Positions 34,500 to 43,533 are shown, counted from the first letter of the stretch. The stretch: DNA of 64,000 nucleotides from Paenibacillus sp. CF384 (GCF_900106745.1 NZ_FNNV01000008.1:205835-269834), one strand, 5' to 3'. The notes: generated from the sequence alone by a model not told the origin. Numbers and translations are program-made.

Positions 34500-35408
34500 A
34501 TGCATTCGAAACTATCCGTTGACCAACTGGTTGACCGCGTAATGGCTGAACTGGAGAAACGCATCGCTTCGTCGCCGTCGCCATCGCCGACACCATCTAG
34601 ATCGCTGCCTTCGGAAGAAAGAGAATCGAGCGGAGGTTCGGTCGAAGGTTCAACAGAAGCGGTGGAAGAAGCATTCGGCGGCATCCGCATGTCTCATGTG
34701 CCGAGTTCGAAATGGGAGGAAGGCGTGTCGGAGCTGATCGCCAGCACGCCAGCGCGAATAGGCGTTTGGCGCGCTGGCACGCGACCGCTTACGAGAGAGT
34801 GGCTTCATTTCCGCTGTGACCATGCCGCTGCAGTGGACTCCATCTACGGAAGCGTCAGCCAGAAGTTGCTGGATGAATACAAGCTCTTCACCGTGGAGAC
34901 TTGCTTTGTGAATACCGAGAATTATTTGAAACGTCCCGATATGGGCCGCATCATTACGGAGAAAGGCGTTCGGGTCATCTTAGAGAGGTGCGAGCGGCGA
35001 CCGCAAGTACAAATCGTCATCTCCGACGGACTGAGTGCGAACGCGGTGACGGCTAATCTCGCGGACGTCTATCCTTCCTTGCTAGATTCGCTCAGCGGAG
35101 TTGGACTGTCTACCGGGACACCGTTCTTCGTACGCGGTGGACGGGTTGCGGTGATGGACCACATAGGCGACTTGCTGGAACCGGAGGTGCTTGTTCTGCT
35201 AATCGGGGAAAGGCCTGGGCTCGTCTCATCCAAATCGATGAGCGCCTATATGTGTTACCGGCCGCGTGCAGGAACGGTTGAGAGCAGCCGAACCGTACTA
35301 TCCAACATTCATGCCGGAGGAACAGCGCCGGTTGAAGCCGGAGCTCATATGGGCACAATTGTCCGCAAAATGATAGAGCAACGCACCAGCGGCGTCCATC
35401 TCGAGTAG
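34500..35408 (+). CDS. eutC: EutC, ethanolamine ammonia-lyase small subunit
   Basis: The 302-residue protein contains the EutC B12-binding fold: RIGVWRAGTRPLTREWLHFRCDHAAAVDS, VQIVISDGLSANAV and PFFVRGGRVAVMDHIGDLLEPEVLVLLIGERPGL. The N-terminal region (about 1-75) starts with an amphipathic helix (LSVDQLVDRVMAELEKRIASS) and a Ser/Pro linker, matching the encapsulation peptide that recruits EutBC into the compartment. ATG 34500 follows AAAGGAGG; the frame extension to 34401 overlaps eutB. Last gene of the operon. Confidence 0.95.
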   Translation: MHSKLSVDQLVDRVMAELEKRIASSPSPSPTPSRSLPSEERESSGGSVEGSTEAVEEAFGGIRMSHVPSSKWEEGVSELIASTPARIGVWRAGTRPLTREWLHFRCDHAAAVDSIYGSVSQKLLDEYKLFTVETCFVNTENYLKRPDMGRIITEKGVRVILERCERRPQVQIVISDGLSANAVTANLADVYPSLLDSLSGVGLSTGTPFFVRGGRVAVMDHIGDLLEPEVLVLLIGERPGLVSSKSMSAYMCYRPRAGTVESSRTVLSNIHAGGTAPVEAGAHMGTIVRKMIEQRTSGVHLE

Positions 35409-35429
35409 GAGTACCCGCAGTCGTGAGCT

Positions 35430-35626
35430 GAGCGTTCCAAAGTGGAACTCTGAGCACTTAACTGACCCGAAATTTCGTCTGAGAGTTCGAGAAATGAATT
35501 CTCGCCCTCCATACCAGTCGATCCGCCTCGCAGTCGTGGATTGAGAGTTCCAAAGTGGAACTCTCAATCCAAACCGATCGATCCGCCTCGCAGTCGTGGT
35601 TCGAGAGTCCCAAAGTGGAACACTCG
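35430..35626. repeat. four copies of the GAGAGTTCC-N-GGAACTCTC palindrome
   Basis: Copies lie at 35430-35453, 35481-35504, 35540-35568 and 35602-35626. The best is GAGAGTTCC-aaagt-GGAACTCTC; others have one to four mismatches. The last two are embedded in a 60-bp tandem repeat beginning TCGATCCGCCTCGCAGTCGT. A related copy is at 12152. No gene is credible here. The hairpins could cap the eut mRNA or be non-autonomous repeats. Confidence 0.75.
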
Positions 35627-35704
35627 GCGAATCAGTAAGCACAAAGTGGTATGGAAAGTGGATATGCTGCGCTCGACACAAACCAACTTCATAGCACAGT
35701 CACC

Positions 35705-35733
35705 AAATCGGGCGAGAATCGCCCGATTTCTTT
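35705..35733 (+). terminator. rho-independent terminator, probable end of the eut operon
   Basis: AAATCGGGCG-agaat-CGCCCGATTT (10 bp) followed by CTTT. Its 3' half, GCCCGATTTC, is also the first bases of each 121-bp repeat unit, but the 5' arm is only present before the first. Confidence 0.7.
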
Positions 35734-36003
35734 GCTGTAAGCGGCATATCCGCTTACAGCGGCGAAACAGTCCCCAAAAAGACAAAATAAGCGGCTATCC
35801 CGCTTATCCTGTCATCAACCCCAACATCCCGGCCGCGAGCCGCCCGATTTCTTCACTGTAAGCAACATATCCGCTTACAGCGGCGAAACAGTCCCCAAAA
35901 AGACAAAATAAGCGGCTATCCCGCTTATCCTGTCATCAACCCCAACATCCCGGCCGCGAGCCGCAGCGATGTCCCTCCCGCCGTAAGCGGCAATCCCGCT
36001 TAC
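35721..36003. repeat. 121-bp tandem duplication carrying TAAGCGG/CCGCTTA palindromes
   Basis: Units at 35721-35841 and 35842-35962 are identical except for a few bases near the start. Each contains two palindromes: GCTGTAAGCGG-catat-CCGCTTACAGC (35734-35760, degraded 5' arm in unit 2) and ATAAGCGG-ctatc-CCGCTTAT (35787-35807; 35908-35928). A fifth palindrome, GTAAGCGG-caatc-CCGCTTAC, is at 35983-36003. All point to a third short palindromic element family that spread here, followed by duplication. Nothing coding is seen up to 36180. Confidence 0.85.
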
Positions 36004-36104
36004 GCTCTTACCAAACCGCCTTACGCTCTTACCATCCCAACCGCGAAGCCGACGGGAACCCCTCTCTCCCCACCTAAAAAAAACACAAGCGCTATTAAAG
36101 CGAT

Positions 36105-36138
36105 TCCATTGTTGGCACCCTCGGTGAACCGCTAGGAT
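36105..36138 (+). promoter_or_regulatory. promoter of the uronate-locus permease operon (TCCATTGT box)
   Basis: TCCATTGT at 36105-36112 is followed, after 20 bases, by the -10-like TAGGAT and GAG. The same arrangement, TCCATTGT-N20-TATACT-GAG, is at 38020-38053 before the binding-protein gene. No -35 hexamer exists, so the box is a candidate site for the YesN-type regulator at 39857. Upstream, both promoters also share ACAA...AAA spacing. Confidence 0.6.
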
Positions 36139-36179
36139 GAGAGTATGCAGAAACGTTACTTACGAGGGAGGGACGGCTA

Positions 36180-37076
36180 TTGTTCGGTTTCATGTGGAAG
36201 TACCGGACGTTATATCTGATTTCAATTCCGGGCATCGTCTATTTCATCGTCTTCAAGTACGTGCCGTTGCTCGGCTCGGTTATCGCGTTCCAGAACTATA
36301 ATATTTTCGCCGGATTCAGTGGAAGCCCTTGGGTAGGCTTTGAGCATTTTGAGCGCATGTTTCGGCATTACGACTTTCTGCGGATTCTAAAAAACACACT
36401 CATTCTGGGATTTCTCGATATTCTGGTCGCCTTCACGGCACCGATTATACTTGCACTGCTGCTCAATGAAGTCCGGCTTGTCGTGTACAAGAAGATTGTC
36501 CAGACGATCGTTTACGCGCCGCACTTCCTATCCTGGGTCATCGTGAGCGGGATCTTCGTTGGCATGCTATCTCCGACCTCCGGTATCGTGAATGTCATCA
36601 TCGGCTGGTTCGGCATTGAGCCTATCTATTTTTTGGGTGAGGATTCGTATATACGTACTATCTTGGTCGGCTCGGGGCTGTGGCGCGATGTAGGCTGGGG
36701 GACGATTATTTACTTGGCTGCTTTGACCGGGATCCATCCGGAATTGTATGAAGCGTCTGAAATCGACGGCGCAGGCCGATGGAAGCAGACCATCCGAATT
36801 ACGCTGCCCTCTCTGCTCCCCGTCATCACGGTGCTGTTTCTGCTCAAGATCGGCGATTTCATGGATTACGGCTTCGAACGCGTCTTTGTTTTCCAGAATC
36901 CGCTGAATATTACCAATAGCGAAATCTTGGACACGTATATTTACAAAGCCGGCTTGAAGCAAATGCAATACAGCTATGCGACTGCCATCGGGCTGTTCAA
37001 ATCGGTCGTGGGTTTGGTCCTGCTTGTGATCGCCAATACATTAAGCCGCAAGGCAACCGGAGAATCGTTGTATTGA
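36180..37076 (+). CDS. sugar ABC transporter permease, LplB-like (uronate locus)
   Basis: The 298-residue protein has six membrane helices beginning LYLISIPGIVYFIVFKYVPLLGSVIAFQNY; EAA loop GIHPELYEASEIDGAGRWKQT followed by ITLPSL. Start TTG 36180 is supported by GAGGGAGGG eight bases upstream. First gene of a permease-permease-(binding protein) set regulated with the TCS downstream. Confidence 0.92.
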   Translation: MFGFMWKYRTLYLISIPGIVYFIVFKYVPLLGSVIAFQNYNIFAGFSGSPWVGFEHFERMFRHYDFLRILKNTLILGFLDILVAFTAPIILALLLNEVRLVVYKKIVQTIVYAPHFLSWVIVSGIFVGMLSPTSGIVNVIIGWFGIEPIYFLGEDSYIRTILVGSGLWRDVGWGTIIYLAALTGIHPELYEASEIDGAGRWKQTIRITLPSLLPVITVLFLLKIGDFMDYGFERVFVFQNPLNITNSEILDTYIYKAGLKQMQYSYATAIGLFKSVVGLVLLVIANTLSRKATGESLY

Positions 37077-37089
37077 AGGAGGGGTGGCC

Positions 37090-37965
37090 GTGATTCGGCG
37101 CGAGCATTGGAGCAGGAAGCTGTTTCTCATCGCAAACTATTTGGTATTAACAGGACTGTCGCTAACGATGCTGCTCCCTTTTCTGAACGTGATTGCTCAG
37201 TCGTTCAGCGGAGCGGCGGCGATTGACCGCGGGGATGTCATGTTCTGGCCGGTCGATTTCACCCTTAATTATTATCGCTACGTCTTCGATGACGTTTCGA
37301 TCTGGCGGGCATTCGGGATTACCGTTTATATCACCGTTCTCGGTACGCTCATTAATCTGGCGGCTACTTCCTCCTTGGCGTATCCGTTGTCGAGAGCGGA
37401 GTACGTCGGACGCAAATACGTGCTGCTGTTTGTCTTAATGACGATGATCTTCACGGCACCGCTGATCCCGCAATTCATTCTGATGAGGGAAATCCACCTG
37501 ATCAACACGTTGTGGGCGCTTATGATTCCTACCGCGATCAGTGCGTTTAATATGATCGTGCTGCGGTCCTTCTTCGTCCAGATTCCGACGGAGCTGATCG
37601 ACAGCGCGAGGATTGACGGCTGCGGCGAATTGAGGATACTCTGGAGCTTGATGCTCCCGTTGTCCAAGCCTGCATTGGCGACAATCGGCATTTTCTACTC
37701 CGTGACGAACTGGAACAAGTACATGGACGCGCTGTATTATTTGAATGACCGCAGGCTGTATCCGCTGCAGGTGAAGCTGCGGGAGCTGCTCATTAACGAT
37801 GACCTGGTCGACACCGGCAATTTACCGTTCGATATCGCATCCGAGTCGGTACAAGGTGTCCAGATGGCGGTCATTCTCGTTGCGACTTTACCGATCATTA
37901 TGCTGTATCCGTTTATGCAGCGTTATTTTATCAAGGGGATGCTTATTGGTTCGATCAAATCTTAA
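37090..37965 (+). CDS. sugar ABC transporter permease, LplC/YtcP-like (uronate locus)
   Basis: The 291-residue protein has six membrane helices. EAA loop: IPTELIDSARIDGCGELRILWSLMLPL; C-terminus FMQRYFIKGMLIGSIKS. AAGGAGGGG is placed about seven bases before GTG 37090, so I prefer it to GTG 37084. It follows its partner by 13 bases. The next gene has its own promoter. Confidence 0.92.
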   Translation: MIRREHWSRKLFLIANYLVLTGLSLTMLLPFLNVIAQSFSGAAAIDRGDVMFWPVDFTLNYYRYVFDDVSIWRAFGITVYITVLGTLINLAATSSLAYPLSRAEYVGRKYVLLFVLMTMIFTAPLIPQFILMREIHLINTLWALMIPTAISAFNMIVLRSFFVQIPTELIDSARIDGCGELRILWSLMLPLSKPALATIGIFYSVTNWNKYMDALYYLNDRRLYPLQVKLRELLINDDLVDTGNLPFDIASESVQGVQMAVILVATLPIIMLYPFMQRYFIKGMLIGSIKS

Positions 37966-38019
37966 ATGCGGAAATCGGAATCAGAAATATAAAAAAATGA
38001 CAAACCGAGCCAAACAAAC

Positions 38020-38053
38020 TCCATTGTGACCGTGCAGCATTCGTACCTATACT
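38020..38053 (+). promoter_or_regulatory. promoter of the uronate-locus binding-protein gene (TCCATTGT box)
   Basis: TCCATTGT (38020-38027), 20 bases, TATACT (38048-38053), then GAG. Its geometry equals that of 36105-36138. Confidence 0.6.
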
Positions 38054-38115
38054 GAGGTTGAGATTTGAAAGCGCTCTACCGAGCGAATTTCGACTGAGAA
38101 GATGAGGGGGATTTT

Positions 38116-39723
38116 ATGAGAAAGCTTGTCGTACTGGCCACGATTGCCGCACTATCCATCTCGATGCTGACATCCTGCTCGAAGAACAACGATAACAATG
38201 AATCATCCCCGTCGGCGAATACCCCTGCTAACACGGCGACTGCGACGAACCAAACCGACGAAACGCCGGCAGCGGAGCCGACCAAATTCTCGATTTCCAT
38301 GCGGACGCTGAACGTGCCTTACGTGGAACAGAACCCAGACATCAACAAAGACAAGTACGTGCTCGCCATGGAGAAAATGACGAATACCGATCTCGATATC
38401 CGGCTGATTCCGCATAACGAATATCAAGACAAAATGATCCAAATGTTCGCGACGAACGACATTCCGGACGTTGTTCAAGGCAGCGGCGGCATTAGCGGCC
38501 AGGAGCTCGGCGGCGCAGTTCAAAGCGGCGTGTTCCTGCCGCTGAACGATCTGCTCAAGGAGAACGGTCCTCATTTGCTCAAGTTCCTTCCGCAGGCAGC
38601 CTGGGATCGATTGACGGATGCGAAGACCGGCAGCATATACGGAATTCCGGAAGTACTGAGCAATCCATCGAGACGGGCAACTTGGATTCGGACTGACCTG
38701 CTGGAGAAAGCAGGCAAGCAGATTCCGAAGACGGTGGAGGAAACGCTTGATGTGCTGCGGGCGTTCAAAGAGCTTGGCGTTGAGCATCCGTACATGGGGC
38801 GCAAGAACTTCAAGTACGCTGACACCTTCTTCGGTTCGTATGACGTATTCGGTTATTTGAACCAATTCAAGCAGTTCCCGGACGGTAAAGTGAAGCCGAG
38901 CTTCTTTGATGCCGATCCGATGAAGAAAGCGATCCAGACATACAAAACGATGTACGATGAAGGTTTGATCAGCAAAGAATTCGCCACCATCGAAAGCGCA
39001 GACTTCAAGAGCATCATTACAAGCGGCAAAGCGGGCATGTGGTCGATGAACGCTAACGAGCTTCCGATCTGGGGAACGCAGCTTACGACCAACGTTCCCG
39101 GCGCGAAGGTTGCCCTGATTCCTTCTCCGGTTGGCGATGACGGCAAAGGCGGTTATGCGCACTATAACCCGGTTACGCGGTCCTACTTTATCAATGTGAG
39201 CGCGAAGGAAAAGGCAGCTGAAATTATCAAGTTCTTCGATTGGATGATCAGTGAGCAAGCACAGGAATTCTTCAGCTATGGCATCCAAGGCGAGGATTAT
39301 ACAAATGATGGGGGCACGATCGGCTACACGCCTCCCACGGACGAAGCAGGCACGAACAAACAGCGTTTCTTGAACTACTGGCTGTGGATGGTGCAGGATA
39401 CCACTTACAACAAGCGTATCGCCGAGCTCTCGGAGCCGGGCAAGCAAATGGTCGATGCGTTCGATAACCTGCTGACGAAGGAAGGACGCAGAGGCATCGA
39501 GTTCGATCCAAGGCTGGAAGCGCTTGTGAACTACCCGGATTTGAGCCCGTTATCCGATCAGCTTCCGCCTTTGGTGCTGGAACATGTGCTTAAGATGGTC
39601 TATGGCAAAGAACCGATCGACAATTATGGCAAGGTGCTGGAGGAGTATCTTTCCAAGGGCGGCAATGAAGTCATTGAGGAGGCTACAGCCCGGTTTAATA
39701 GTAAAGAAAACGCTTTCGAATAA
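38116..39723 (+). CDS. extracellular solute-binding lipoprotein (uronate locus)
   Basis: The 535-residue protein has a signal peptide with lipobox MLTSC-S, an Asn/Ser/Ala/Thr linker (about 22-55), and a large LplA-like binding fold (MFATNDIPDVVQGSGG; KYADTFFGSYDVFGYLNQF). The C-terminal lobe has DWMISEQAQEFFSYGIQGEDY, common in oligosaccharide-binding members. Given the lyase, KdgF and dehydrogenase downstream, its ligand is probably an unsaturated uronate oligosaccharide. ATG 38116 follows GAGGGGG. Confidence 0.88.
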   Translation: MRKLVVLATIAALSISMLTSCSKNNDNNESSPSANTPANTATATNQTDETPAAEPTKFSISMRTLNVPYVEQNPDINKDKYVLAMEKMTNTDLDIRLIPHNEYQDKMIQMFATNDIPDVVQGSGGISGQELGGAVQSGVFLPLNDLLKENGPHLLKFLPQAAWDRLTDAKTGSIYGIPEVLSNPSRRATWIRTDLLEKAGKQIPKTVEETLDVLRAFKELGVEHPYMGRKNFKYADTFFGSYDVFGYLNQFKQFPDGKVKPSFFDADPMKKAIQTYKTMYDEGLISKEFATIESADFKSIITSGKAGMWSMNANELPIWGTQLTTNVPGAKVALIPSPVGDDGKGGYAHYNPVTRSYFINVSAKEKAAEIIKFFDWMISEQAQEFFSYGIQGEDYTNDGGTIGYTPPTDEAGTNKQRFLNYWLWMVQDTTYNKRIAELSEPGKQMVDAFDNLLTKEGRRGIEFDPRLEALVNYPDLSPLSDQLPPLVLEHVLKMVYGKEPIDNYGKVLEEYLSKGGNEVIEEATARFNSKENAFE

Positions 39724-39759
39724 AGCTAGCGATGCACTAGAATGACAGTAAGAGATTCG

Positions 39760-39804
39760 GATGCTCCTCCTGCTTGGCTTTGCTTAAGCCGGCGGGGGAG
39801 CATC
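39760..39804 (+). terminator. hairpin after the binding-protein gene
   Basis: GATGCTCC...GGAGCATC with further C-rich/G-rich pairing (TCCTGC with GCGGGGG) forms a long stem; the T-run is short (TTG). It probably attenuates transcription into the regulatory genes. Confidence 0.55.
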
Positions 39805-39856
39805 TTGCTCCATAACCGGATTGCCGGCTGAAGCGGCAATCAAGGAGGACACAGCC

Positions 39857-40891
39857 ATGTACCGCATCTTAGTCGTCGATGATGAACCGATGATTCGCAA
39901 AGGACTGCATAAGCTGATCGGCGAAGCCGATCCTGCTGTTTGCCATGCCGAAACCGCAGACAACGGCCAGGATGCGCTGGATAAAATAGCGGCGAACCGC
40001 CCTGACCTGCTGTTCACCGATATCAAAATGCCGAAGATGGATGGATTGGAGCTATGTCGCCAAGTGAATGAGCGCTTTCCCGATCTGCCGGTCGTCATTA
40101 TATCGGGCTACGGCGATTTCGAATACGCCAGGCAGTGCATGTCCTTTGGCGTGAAGGAATATTTGCTGAAGCCGGTAACCAAAGCGGCCGTGAGCCAGAC
40201 CGTTGCGAAGCTGATCGCCGGCCTTGAAGCGCGGCGTCAAGCCGCCTATATTCCGCTCAAGCTGACGGAAGAATGGCTGGATCGGCTGCAGGATGGCATC
40301 TGGTATTTGCGCCTCGAATCCATCAAGGCAGCAATCATGAATATCGAGCAGTACTGCACGCTGTGCAAGTTCGATGCGCAGATGGTTGGAGAGCTGATGC
40401 AAGAGCTCTCGGGCAAGCTGGCGGATCGGCTGAACGCGCGCGATGTGTATCCGTTCGAGCGGCCGCTGCGGCTGGCGGACAGGGACTCGGCTGCGATTGC
40501 CTGGCTTGGGGACTCGGCGACCTTGATGATGGAGCAATTGCGAGCGAAACGAAAAGGCAATCTGAAGGATCCGGTCGAGGAAGCCAAGAGCTACATCGAG
40601 CAGCATCTGGGCCGGGAATTATCGCTCGAGGAAGTGGCCGATAAGCTGGGGCTGAATGCCTCGTATTTCAGTCAGTTGTTTAAGCAAATGACGAATGAGA
40701 CGTTCGTGCAATACCGGACGAAGCGGCGGATGGAGAGAGCGAAACGGCTGCTGTCGATGCCGCATCATAAGATTACTGATGTATCTGCCGAGGTCGGATT
40801 CGCCGATCATCCGCATTTTACGAAGACATTCAAGAAATACAGCGGGCAAACGCCGTCCGAATACCGGGAATCGCTGGGGATTCGCGGATGA
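39857..40891 (+). CDS. YesN-type response regulator, AraC family (uronate locus)
   Basis: The 344-residue protein is shorter than its two homologues in this window. Receiver (about 1-120: VVDDEPMIRKG, phospho-acceptor in LLFTDIKMPKMDG, Lys in YLLKPVTKAAV), a short middle region and a C-terminal AraC domain (about 240-340: LSLEEVADKLGLNASYFSQLFKQMTNETF; FADHPHFTKTFKKYSGQTPSEYRE). ATG 39857 follows AAGGAGG; the longer frame lacks a site. Kinase gene overlaps at 40888 (ATGA). Probable target: the TCCATTGT promoters. Confidence 0.9.
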   Translation: MYRILVVDDEPMIRKGLHKLIGEADPAVCHAETADNGQDALDKIAANRPDLLFTDIKMPKMDGLELCRQVNERFPDLPVVIISGYGDFEYARQCMSFGVKEYLLKPVTKAAVSQTVAKLIAGLEARRQAAYIPLKLTEEWLDRLQDGIWYLRLESIKAAIMNIEQYCTLCKFDAQMVGELMQELSGKLADRLNARDVYPFERPLRLADRDSAAIAWLGDSATLMMEQLRAKRKGNLKDPVEEAKSYIEQHLGRELSLEEVADKLGLNASYFSQLFKQMTNETFVQYRTKRRMERAKRLLSMPHHKITDVSAEVGFADHPHFTKTFKKYSGQTPSEYRESLGIRG

Positions 40892-42741
40892 AGCTGAGTC
40901 TGTCGCGAAAGCTGTTTCTCTATTTTCTGATCGTGATCCTGTTCTCCCTGTCTACGGTCGGGATCTTCACGTACTTAAAGTCATCGGCTGCAATCGACAA
41001 GCAGGTCGAGCGCTATATTTCCACTGTCATTGAGAATGCGGGGGCACAAACCGACCAACAGCTCGAAACGTTCGAGCGGGTGAGCAATTCGATTCTATCC
41101 CAGCAGTCCGTCAAACGGTTTCTGGATATGGACCCCGCAGATAGCTACGAGTATTACCGATTCGCCAATGGTATCCGTCAGGATGTATTTCAGAAGATAT
41201 TCATTACGTATCCGACCCAGATACACATGATCTACATCTTAGGCGAGCATGGACGATCTATCTTCGATCAGAATCAAAGCTTCTCGTCGCTATCGGTCGA
41301 TCCGACAAACCGGTACGAGGAATTGAAGGCAAAGACACCCGATAATGGCGAAATTGCGATACTGAACACGGCGCTGATGAACGGTGAGCGAGTCGTTACG
41401 ATTGCCCGCAAGATAAGAGGTTATACGTCTTATGCAGTGAAGGGCATTCTTGCGATCGAGCTGAACGAAAGCCAGCTGGCAACGTTATGGAACAATGTTG
41501 ACTTGGGAGAAAACGGCTTCTTCTTTATCCTCGACTCGGAAGGGGCCATTGTGTATGCACCCGCTGCCGGAACGAGGACTGAATTGGCGAAAACCGACCT
41601 TGGGAAACGAATCGCAACCGGCGAGAATACGCGCTTCATCGAGAAGACGAATGGGAAGAACATGTTGATCGTCTCGCATAAGTCGGATTATTCGGGATGG
41701 AGTCTCGCGGTCGCGATGCCGCTTGATGAGCTGCGCGAGCCAATCTCCGGCATTCGTTCCACGACGGTAACGGTCGGTCTTGTCACACTTGCAATTGCAT
41801 TGTTCCTTGCTTTCCGCTTTGGCAATTCCATCGTTCGTCCGATTCGAATACTTAAGAACGGGATGCGCGAGACGGAGAAAGGAAACTGGATCAGCATTGA
41901 AAGCAAGCAGCGGGATGATGAGATCGGCGGACTGATTCACAGCTACAACCTGATGGTAAGCCGGCTTTCGGACATGATCGAGCGGGTGTATGATACGGAG
42001 CTTAGCAGTCAGAAGACGAAGCTGCAGCTGCAGGAGATCGAGCTGGAGCGGCATAAGGCGGAGTTCCAGGCGCTGCAGCTGCAAATTAATCCGCATTTTC
42101 TGTACAACACGCTGGAAACCATCAATTGCTACGCGATCGTGCAGGATTCGGATGAAATATCGGAAATGGTCGAGGCGATGGCGTACATGCTTCGCTACTC
42201 GATTCAAACGAACCTCGAAGAGGTGACGCTGGCTAACGAATTGAATCACGTGCGCAATTATATGATCATCCAGAAGCACCGCATCGGACATGATTTTGAA
42301 ATCGAAGTCGTGACGCCGCCATCCCTTCTGCTGTCAGGGATGGTCAGGCTGACGCTGCAGCCGATAGTGGAAAATATTTTTCAGCATGCGTTTGCAGAGG
42401 GGTTCGAGGCTGCGCATTACATTCGCATTGATACTCGCCTGGAAGAGGGCGAACTGCTTGTCATCGTGGAAGATAACGGCGTGGGGATGACGGAAGAGAA
42501 GCTCGCTAAATTGAGAAAGAGGCTGGATCGGAACCGGTTGGTAGAGGTGGAGACGGCCAACCATGGACGGCGCGGAGGCATCGGACTGGTGAATGTTCAT
42601 CGGCGAATCCAGATGGTCTACGGCGATGAATTCGGCCTACGCGTTGACAGCTCGCTTGGCGAAGGAACGCGAATCGTGCTGCGCATGCCGCATGAGGTTC
42701 GCTTGCTTGCGAAACCGGAGCTCGAGCTTGCGAAAGCCTAA
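40888..42741 (+). CDS. YesM-type sensor histidine kinase (uronate locus)
   Basis: The 617-residue membrane kinase has helix 1 (about 8-30), a dCache-like extracytoplasmic domain (about 31-290; FFFILDSEGAIVYAPAAG is a Cache hallmark), helix 2 (about 293-314), HAMP, and His_kinase with QLQINPHFLYNTLETINCYA. The HATPase has PIVENIFQHAF (N box), VEDNGVGM (G1) and GGIGLVNVHRR (G2). It starts 4 bases before the stop of its regulator gene. Confidence 0.92.
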   Translation: MKLSLSRKLFLYFLIVILFSLSTVGIFTYLKSSAAIDKQVERYISTVIENAGAQTDQQLETFERVSNSILSQQSVKRFLDMDPADSYEYYRFANGIRQDVFQKIFITYPTQIHMIYILGEHGRSIFDQNQSFSSLSVDPTNRYEELKAKTPDNGEIAILNTALMNGERVVTIARKIRGYTSYAVKGILAIELNESQLATLWNNVDLGENGFFFILDSEGAIVYAPAAGTRTELAKTDLGKRIATGENTRFIEKTNGKNMLIVSHKSDYSGWSLAVAMPLDELREPISGIRSTTVTVGLVTLAIALFLAFRFGNSIVRPIRILKNGMRETEKGNWISIESKQRDDEIGGLIHSYNLMVSRLSDMIERVYDTELSSQKTKLQLQEIELERHKAEFQALQLQINPHFLYNTLETINCYAIVQDSDEISEMVEAMAYMLRYSIQTNLEEVTLANELNHVRNYMIIQKHRIGHDFEIEVVTPPSLLLSGMVRLTLQPIVENIFQHAFAEGFEAAHYIRIDTRLEEGELLVIVEDNGVGMTEEKLAKLRKRLDRNRLVEVETANHGRRGGIGLVNVHRRIQMVYGDEFGLRVDSSLGEGTRIVLRMPHEVRLLAKPELELAKA

Positions 42742-42759
42742 CGACGAGAAGGGAAGGCG

Positions 42760-43533
42760 ATGGGGATGGCAATCGATTTGACAGGGAAAGTCGCGCTCGT
42801 AACGGGAGCGAGCGGAGGAATTGGGAGAGCGATAGCGATCTCCCTGGCTGCATCCGGAGCGAAGGTCGTTCTGAATTACTTGAACAGCAAAGAGGCTGCT
42901 GAAGAGGCTGTTGCATCCATTACGCGTAGTGGAGGTTCGGCGATTGCCATTCAAGCTGATGTCTCAAAGGCGGAAGAAGCGCAGCGGCTGGCAGCAGAGT
43001 CGGAGCAAGCATTCGGCCAACCGGTCGATATGCTGATCAACAATGCGGGGCATCTCGTACAGCGTGTGCCCAATGAGGACATGACGGAGGACGTGTACGA
43101 GCGCATTATGGATGTGAACCTGAAAAGCGTCGTGTTCGTTTCGAAGGCGGTCATTCCGGGAATGAAGGCATCCGGAGGCGGAAGCATCGTGAACCTGACG
43201 TCAGTAGCTGCGCATAACGGAGGAGGACCCGGTGCTTCCATCTATGCTGCCGGTAAAGCCGCCGTGCTCGCTTACACGAAAGGGTTGGCCAAGGAGGTGG
43301 CGGCCAGCGGCATTCGCGTGAATGCGATATCGCCCGGATTTATCGGGAATACGGCGTTTCACGCGACGTTCACTTCTGCTGCAGCAAGAGAAGCGACGAT
43401 TCAGAGCATACCGCTGCGAAGAGAAGGGACGCCGGAGGATGTGGCGGGAGTTGCTCTGTTCCTCGTTTCCGACTTATCCGCTTATCTGACCGGCGAGACG
43501 ATTGAGGTTAATGGCGGCATGTTCATGCGTTAA
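42760..43533 (+). CDS. SDR-family dehydrogenase, KduD/DhuD-like candidate
   Basis: The 257-residue NAD(P)-binding Rossmann oxidoreductase has TGASGGIGRAIA (cofactor glycine motif), NNAG and the catalytic Ser...Tyr-x-x-x-Lys (NLTSVAAH; YAAGKAAV). Sequence is that of the classical FabG/KduD type. Between a uronate-type ABC set and a polysaccharide lyase plus KdgF, the most likely job is reduction of a 2,5-diketo-3-deoxygluconate-type intermediate. That role is inferred from context. ATG 42760 or 42766, with GGGAAGG upstream. Confidence 0.85.
   Translation: MGMAIDLTGKVALVTGASGGIGRAIAISLAASGAKVVLNYLNSKEAAEEAVASITRSGGSAIAIQADVSKAEEAQRLAAESEQAFGQPVDMLINNAGHLVQRVPNEDMTEDVYERIMDVNLKSVVFVSKAVIPGMKASGGGSIVNLTSVAAHNGGGPGASIYAAGKAAVLAYTKGLAKEVAASGIRVNAISPGFIGNTAFHATFTSAAAREATIQSIPLRREGTPEDVAGVALFLVSDLSAYLTGETIEVNGGMFMR

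Noticed and set aside
35430..36003. CRISPR array
   Set aside because: Repeats are few, palindromic along their whole length, imperfect and belong to two families; spacing is irregular or the spacers are duplicated with the repeats. No cas gene nearby.
38203..39447. 414-codon open frame antisense to the binding-protein gene
   Set aside because: Shadow of a GC-rich gene; no ribosome binding site and no recognisable domain, while the sense frame is a typical lipoprotein.
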